Of a DNA stretch of 64,000 nucleotides, positions 61,346 through 64,000 are shown piece after piece. The DNA is from Actinopolyspora saharensis (GTDB lineage Bacteria; Actinomycetota; Actinomycetes; Mycobacteriales; Pseudonocardiaceae): contig NZ_FNKO01000001.1 of assembly GCF_900100925.1 (NCBI RefSeq), positions 806,001 through 870,000 of the forward strand, in the 5' to 3' direction. Under the pieces are notes generated by a model, which did not search any database, was not told where the DNA came from, and worked only from the letters and a program-made list of their open reading frames with translations. A program made the translations under genes and the position numbers. Every line of letters begins with the position of its first letter. Position 1 is the first letter of the stretch.

Positions 61346-61672
61346 GGAGACAGTGTGTGCCCCGGTTCGTGTCCTGTCGAGGGGCTGGATGAAGGGTGGG
61401 AGTCCTTGTTCGTGCTGACGAACCAGCTGCTCGGTGTCGACGAGTGGACTCCCGCGCTGCTGGAGCAGTGCCAGCGGGATCTGGTCGGGGTGCTGGCCGA
61501 GGAGTGGGGGGCTCGACTGAGCCCGTCCCGGACGCTGCTGCGAGTCCGGTTCCGGCGCTGACTGCCCGGTGCGGGCGGGGGCGGCGAGCTTCCGCGCGGG
61601 AGTTGCTTCGTGGGCCGCTGTCCCGCCCGCGCCGGGCGGCGTGATCGGTGCTGCGTGATCAGCACGGGCTGA
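61346..61672. other. Intergenic region, 327 nt
   Basis: Between the IclR start and the Old Yellow Enzyme stop (both minus strand). Holds at most one doubtful small gene at 61355 on the plus strand. No clear hairpin or promoter seen. Confidence 0.4.
61355..61561 (+). CDS. Doubtful small protein
   Basis: 68 aa frame from GTG 61355 with a protein-like middle (FVLTNQLLGVDEWTPALLEQ). No ribosome site, no family, and it overlaps the space needed for the IclR promoter. It may be a gene remnant. Confidence 0.25.
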   Translation: MCPGSCPVEGLDEGWESLFVLTNQLLGVDEWTPALLEQCQRDLVGVLAEEWGARLSPSRTLLRVRFRR

Positions 61673-62794
61673 TCAGTACAGGGTGGTCAGTGCCTCGCGG
61701 GTGAACGGGACGAGCTCGCTCTCGCGGCCATCCAGGACCTTGCGGCTCCACTCCGGGTCGGCCAGCAGCGCGCGACCGACGGCGACGAGGTCGAACTCGT
61801 CGCGTTCCAGCCGCTCGGCCAGCCCTTCGACGCTGGCCACGTTGGTCCCCGACCCCTCTGCGAGGGTGGCCGGGTCGAACACCGCGTCCAGCCCGACCGA
61901 GCCGACGGTGATGACCGGCTTGCCGGTGAGCTTGCGGGCCCAGCCGCCGATGTTGAGGTTCGGGTCGGATTCGGGGAACTCGGGTTCCCAGTAGCGACGT
62001 CCGGAGGCGTGGAAGGCGTCGACGCCGGCCTCGCTCAGCGGGGCGAGTATCGCCTGCAACTCGTCCGGGGTCTCGGCGAGTTTGGCGCTGTAGTGATCGA
62101 GCTTCCACTGCGAGAAGCGCAGGACTACGGGGAATCCGGGCGAGACCCGTTCGCGCACGGCGGCGACGATGTCGGCGGCGAACTTGGTGCGCTCGACCGG
62201 GGAACCGCCGTAGGCGTCGGTGCGCTTGTTGGTGCGTTCCCACAGGAACTGGTCGATCAGGTAGCCGTGCGCGCCGTGGATCTCCACGCCGTCGAAGCCG
62301 GTGCGCTCGGCCTGCTGCGCGGCCGCGGCGAAGGCCTCGACGATGCGCTCGACGTCGTTCAGCGCGAGTTCCTCACCGGCCTGCGGGGTGCCGTCCAGTG
62401 CGATGCCGGAGGGCCCGATCGAGGGTGCGTCGGGGTAGGGCGGTTTGCCTGCCTGGCGCTGGATGCCGACGTGCCACAGCTGCGGCATGATCTTGCCGCC
62501 TGCCTCGTGCACGGCAGAGACGACCTCGCCCCAACCCGCCAGCGCGTCCTGCCCGTGGAAGCGCGGCACGTTGGCGCTGTCCCCGGCGGAGGGGTCGTCG
62601 ACGTAGGTGCCCTCGGTGATGATCAGGCCGGTTCCGGCGGCGGCGCGCCGGGCGTAGTAGGCGACGACGTTCTCGTCGGGAACGCCGCCGGGGGACTGGT
62701 CGCGGGTCATCGGGGCCATGACCAGCCGGTTCGGCACTTCCATCGATCCGAGGGCGAACGGTCGGTCGAGTGCCTGGGCGGCGTGAGCGGACAT
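61673..62794 (-). CDS. NADH:flavin oxidoreductase, Old Yellow Enzyme family
   Basis: 373 aa FMN-dependent ene-reductase barrel: RLVMAPMTRDQS at the start, EIHGAHGYLIDQF with active-site His, TNKRTDAYGGS, and a C-terminal VGRALLADPEW. ATG 62794 has AGGAGG upstream. Divergent from an Rrf2 regulator with a shared operator-like dyad; such pairs detoxify electrophiles (enones, nitrate esters). Confidence 0.92.
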   Translation of the reverse strand: MSAHAAQALDRPFALGSMEVPNRLVMAPMTRDQSPGGVPDENVVAYYARRAAAGTGLIITEGTYVDDPSAGDSANVPRFHGQDALAGWGEVVSAVHEAGGKIMPQLWHVGIQRQAGKPPYPDAPSIGPSGIALDGTPQAGEELALNDVERIVEAFAAAAQQAERTGFDGVEIHGAHGYLIDQFLWERTNKRTDAYGGSPVERTKFAADIVAAVRERVSPGFPVVLRFSQWKLDHYSAKLAETPDELQAILAPLSEAGVDAFHASGRRYWEPEFPESDPNLNIGGWARKLTGKPVITVGSVGLDAVFDPATLAEGSGTNVASVEGLAERLERDEFDLVAVGRALLADPEWSRKVLDGRESELVPFTREALTTLY

Positions 62795-62825
62795 GCGGGC
62801 GTCCTCCTGGTGCACGCGAAACAAA

Positions 62826-62850
62826 GTGTTCATAATAAAGATACACTTCT
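62826..62850. promoter_or_regulatory. Dyad between OYE and Rrf2 genes
   Basis: AAGTGT (62826-62831) and ACACTT (62845-62850) with 13 nt between, flanked outward by ACAAAG/CTTTGT, in an AT-rich 146-nt divergent region. Fits an Rrf2-type operator. Confidence 0.55.
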
Positions 62851-62940
62851 TTGTGGGGGTGCTACCGCCAGGCGTTGCTAGCCTGGGTGCCGCCGGTGAG
62901 CAGTCGCCGGGTTCGGCCGAGGAAGGGAGGTGTTGCCCGC

Positions 62941-63441
62941 GTGCTGGACATCCGCTTTTCCAGTGGCCTGATGGCGATGCTGATCCTCGCGGCCGCGGAG
63001 GAGGACGGGGCCCCGACACTCAGTTCGGCCCAGCTCGCCGAGAGGATGGACACCAACGCGAGCTTGGTGCGCAAGCTGCTCGTCCCGCTGGCGCGGGCCG
63101 AACTCGTCGTCTGCACCAAGGGGCGCGCGGGGGGTGCTCGGCTGGCGCGGCCCGCAGAGCAGATCACGCTGGCCGAGATCTACCGTTGCTCGACGGGCGA
63201 CAAGCCGCTGTGGAACTGCCGTTCGGGCAACGAGCACGACTGCCGGGTCGCCGCGAACGCGCAGTCCTACTTCGCCGAGCTGACCGCGGAGGCCGAGCAG
63301 GCCGTGCTCGGTGCGCTCGGTGACCGCACGCTCGCCGACGGGGTGCGCGAGCTCCAACGTCTCGATCGGGAGCCGTCGACCTCGCCGGCTGGGACGCCCC
63401 ATGAGACCGCGTCCGTCGAAGGGCTCGGCCGGGGTAAGTAG
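62941..63441 (+). CDS. Rrf2-family regulator with Fe-S-type cysteines
   Basis: 166 aa Rrf2 regulator: winged helix (LSSAQLAERMDTNASLVRKL) and a cysteine cluster Cys83-x9-Cys93-x7-Cys101, suited to an iron-sulfur cluster as in IscR/NsrR. GTG 62941 has GGAAGGGAGG 10 nt upstream; an earlier in-frame start at 62851 is unlikely. Probably senses NO, redox or electrophile stress and controls the divergent Old Yellow Enzyme gene. Confidence 0.88.
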   Translation: MLDIRFSSGLMAMLILAAAEEDGAPTLSSAQLAERMDTNASLVRKLLVPLARAELVVCTKGRAGGARLARPAEQITLAEIYRCSTGDKPLWNCRSGNEHDCRVAANAQSYFAELTAEAEQAVLGALGDRTLADGVRELQRLDREPSTSPAGTPHETASVEGLGRGK

Positions 63442-63512
63442 GTCAGCGATTCCGTGCCCTGCACTGGCTCGAGGAGTGTACGCTCGTCCGCTCTCCTTGT
63501 AGGGTGCGGCAC

Positions 63513-64000
63513 GTGTCTGTTGTCGCACCGCCGCGCCCCGCTCTGACCGAACGACAGGCTCGTGTTGCTGTTGCGGTGCTGTTCTTCACCAATGGGGCGC
63601 TGTTCGCCAACCTCATCCCGAGGTACCCGGAGATCAAGGCCGACCTCGGCATCGGCAACGCCGCCTACGGCCTGGCCGTGGTGGCGTTTCCGGTGGGTGC
63701 GCTCGCTGCTGGCCTGGCTGCCGGGACGCTGATACGGCGGTGGGGCTCGGCGCACGTGGCGGTGGTCAGCACGGTACTGACCGGGGCGGGGTTGCTCGGC
63801 GCGGGGATGGCTACCTCGGTGGTGCTGTTCGTCGCCGCGTTGTTCGTGGCCGGAGCGATGGACGCGGTCACCGACGTCGCGCAGAATGCCCACGGATTGC
63901 GGGTGCAGCGCCGTTACGGCCGTTCCATCGTCAACTCGCTGCACGCCGTGTGGTCCATCGGTGCCGTCACCGGTGGTTCCATGGCTGCCGCGGCGATCGC
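63513..64000 (+). CDS. MFS transporter, 3' truncated
   Basis: About 162 residues of an MFS permease that runs off the right edge; GTG 63513 with AGGG about 8 nt upstream. Five hydrophobic segments are seen, with IPRYPEIKADLGIGNAAYGL between the first two and the DAVTDVAQNAHGLRVQRRYG loop, both typical of the fucose-permease/YbjJ-like MFS branch. Cargo unknown. Confidence 0.82.
   Translation, partial: MSVVAPPRPALTERQARVAVAVLFFTNGALFANLIPRYPEIKADLGIGNAAYGLAVVAFPVGALAAGLAAGTLIRRWGSAHVAVVSTVLTGAGLLGAGMATSVVLFVAALFVAGAMDAVTDVAQNAHGLRVQRRYGRSIVNSLHAVWSIGAVTGGSMAAAAI

Overview
The DNA is very GC-rich, with GTG/TTG starts, ATGA/GTGA-coupled operons, no sigma-54 genes, an XRE-DUF397 (WhiJ-type) pair, a PucR regulator, a Fis-type GAF regulator without the sigma-54 contact motif and a full Mrp antiporter operon. 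This points to a filamentous actinomycete, most likely Pseudonocardiales (Saccharopolyspora/Actinopolyspora-like); the genus is an inference. I see no rRNA, convincing tRNA, CRISPR, insertion sequence or integrase.

Left part (1-16 kb): a sugar-catabolism operon (GntP permease, DhaK-DhaL kinase, RpiB-type isomerase, split transketolase) of the kind used for erythrulose/threitol or apiose; an AhpD-like protein; a flavoprotein monooxygenase; then a glucuronoxylan module with a sodium:solute symporter, glucuronate isomerase UxaC, LacI regulator and a Tat-exported GH115 alpha-glucuronidase.

Middle (16-34 kb): mrpABCDEFG, with a possible stress-sigma promoter and a short MrpE; a zinc alcohol dehydrogenase; a P-loop kinase-like protein; a PucR/mmsA/class III aminotransferase locus for beta-alanine-type amines, with a structured leader before the aminotransferase; then an XRE-DUF397 pair divergent from small genes that lead into a three-gene aspartimidylated-graspetide (RiPP) cluster at 31.6-34.0 kb: precursor, ATP-grasp ligase and isoaspartyl-type methyltransferase.

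Right-middle (34-48 kb): PepSY protein, SnoaL-like protein, frameshifted DUF418 membrane protein, a two-component system, a methyltransferase under a Zur/Fur-like box, an orphan protein with a degenerate PD-(D/E)XK motif, and an operon (amidohydrolase, DUF59 protein, alcohol dehydrogenase, ABM monooxygenase, SDR) that matches the accessory half of mim/prm propane-monooxygenase clusters but lacks the hydroxylase and GroEL. The operon and its GAF-Fis regulator share an inverted-repeat operator, GTCTC-N5-GAGAC.

Right end (48-64 kb): a two-component system and lantibiotic/bacitracin-type ABC exporter divergent from a PAP2 phosphatase (a likely envelope-antibiotic defence locus); a second histidine kinase with an unusual C-terminal exported domain, separated from its response regulator by a degenerate low-GC stretch; a rhamnose operon (MFS, rhaM, rhaI) behind an IclR regulator; an Old Yellow Enzyme divergent from an Fe-S-type Rrf2 regulator; and an MFS gene cut by the right edge.
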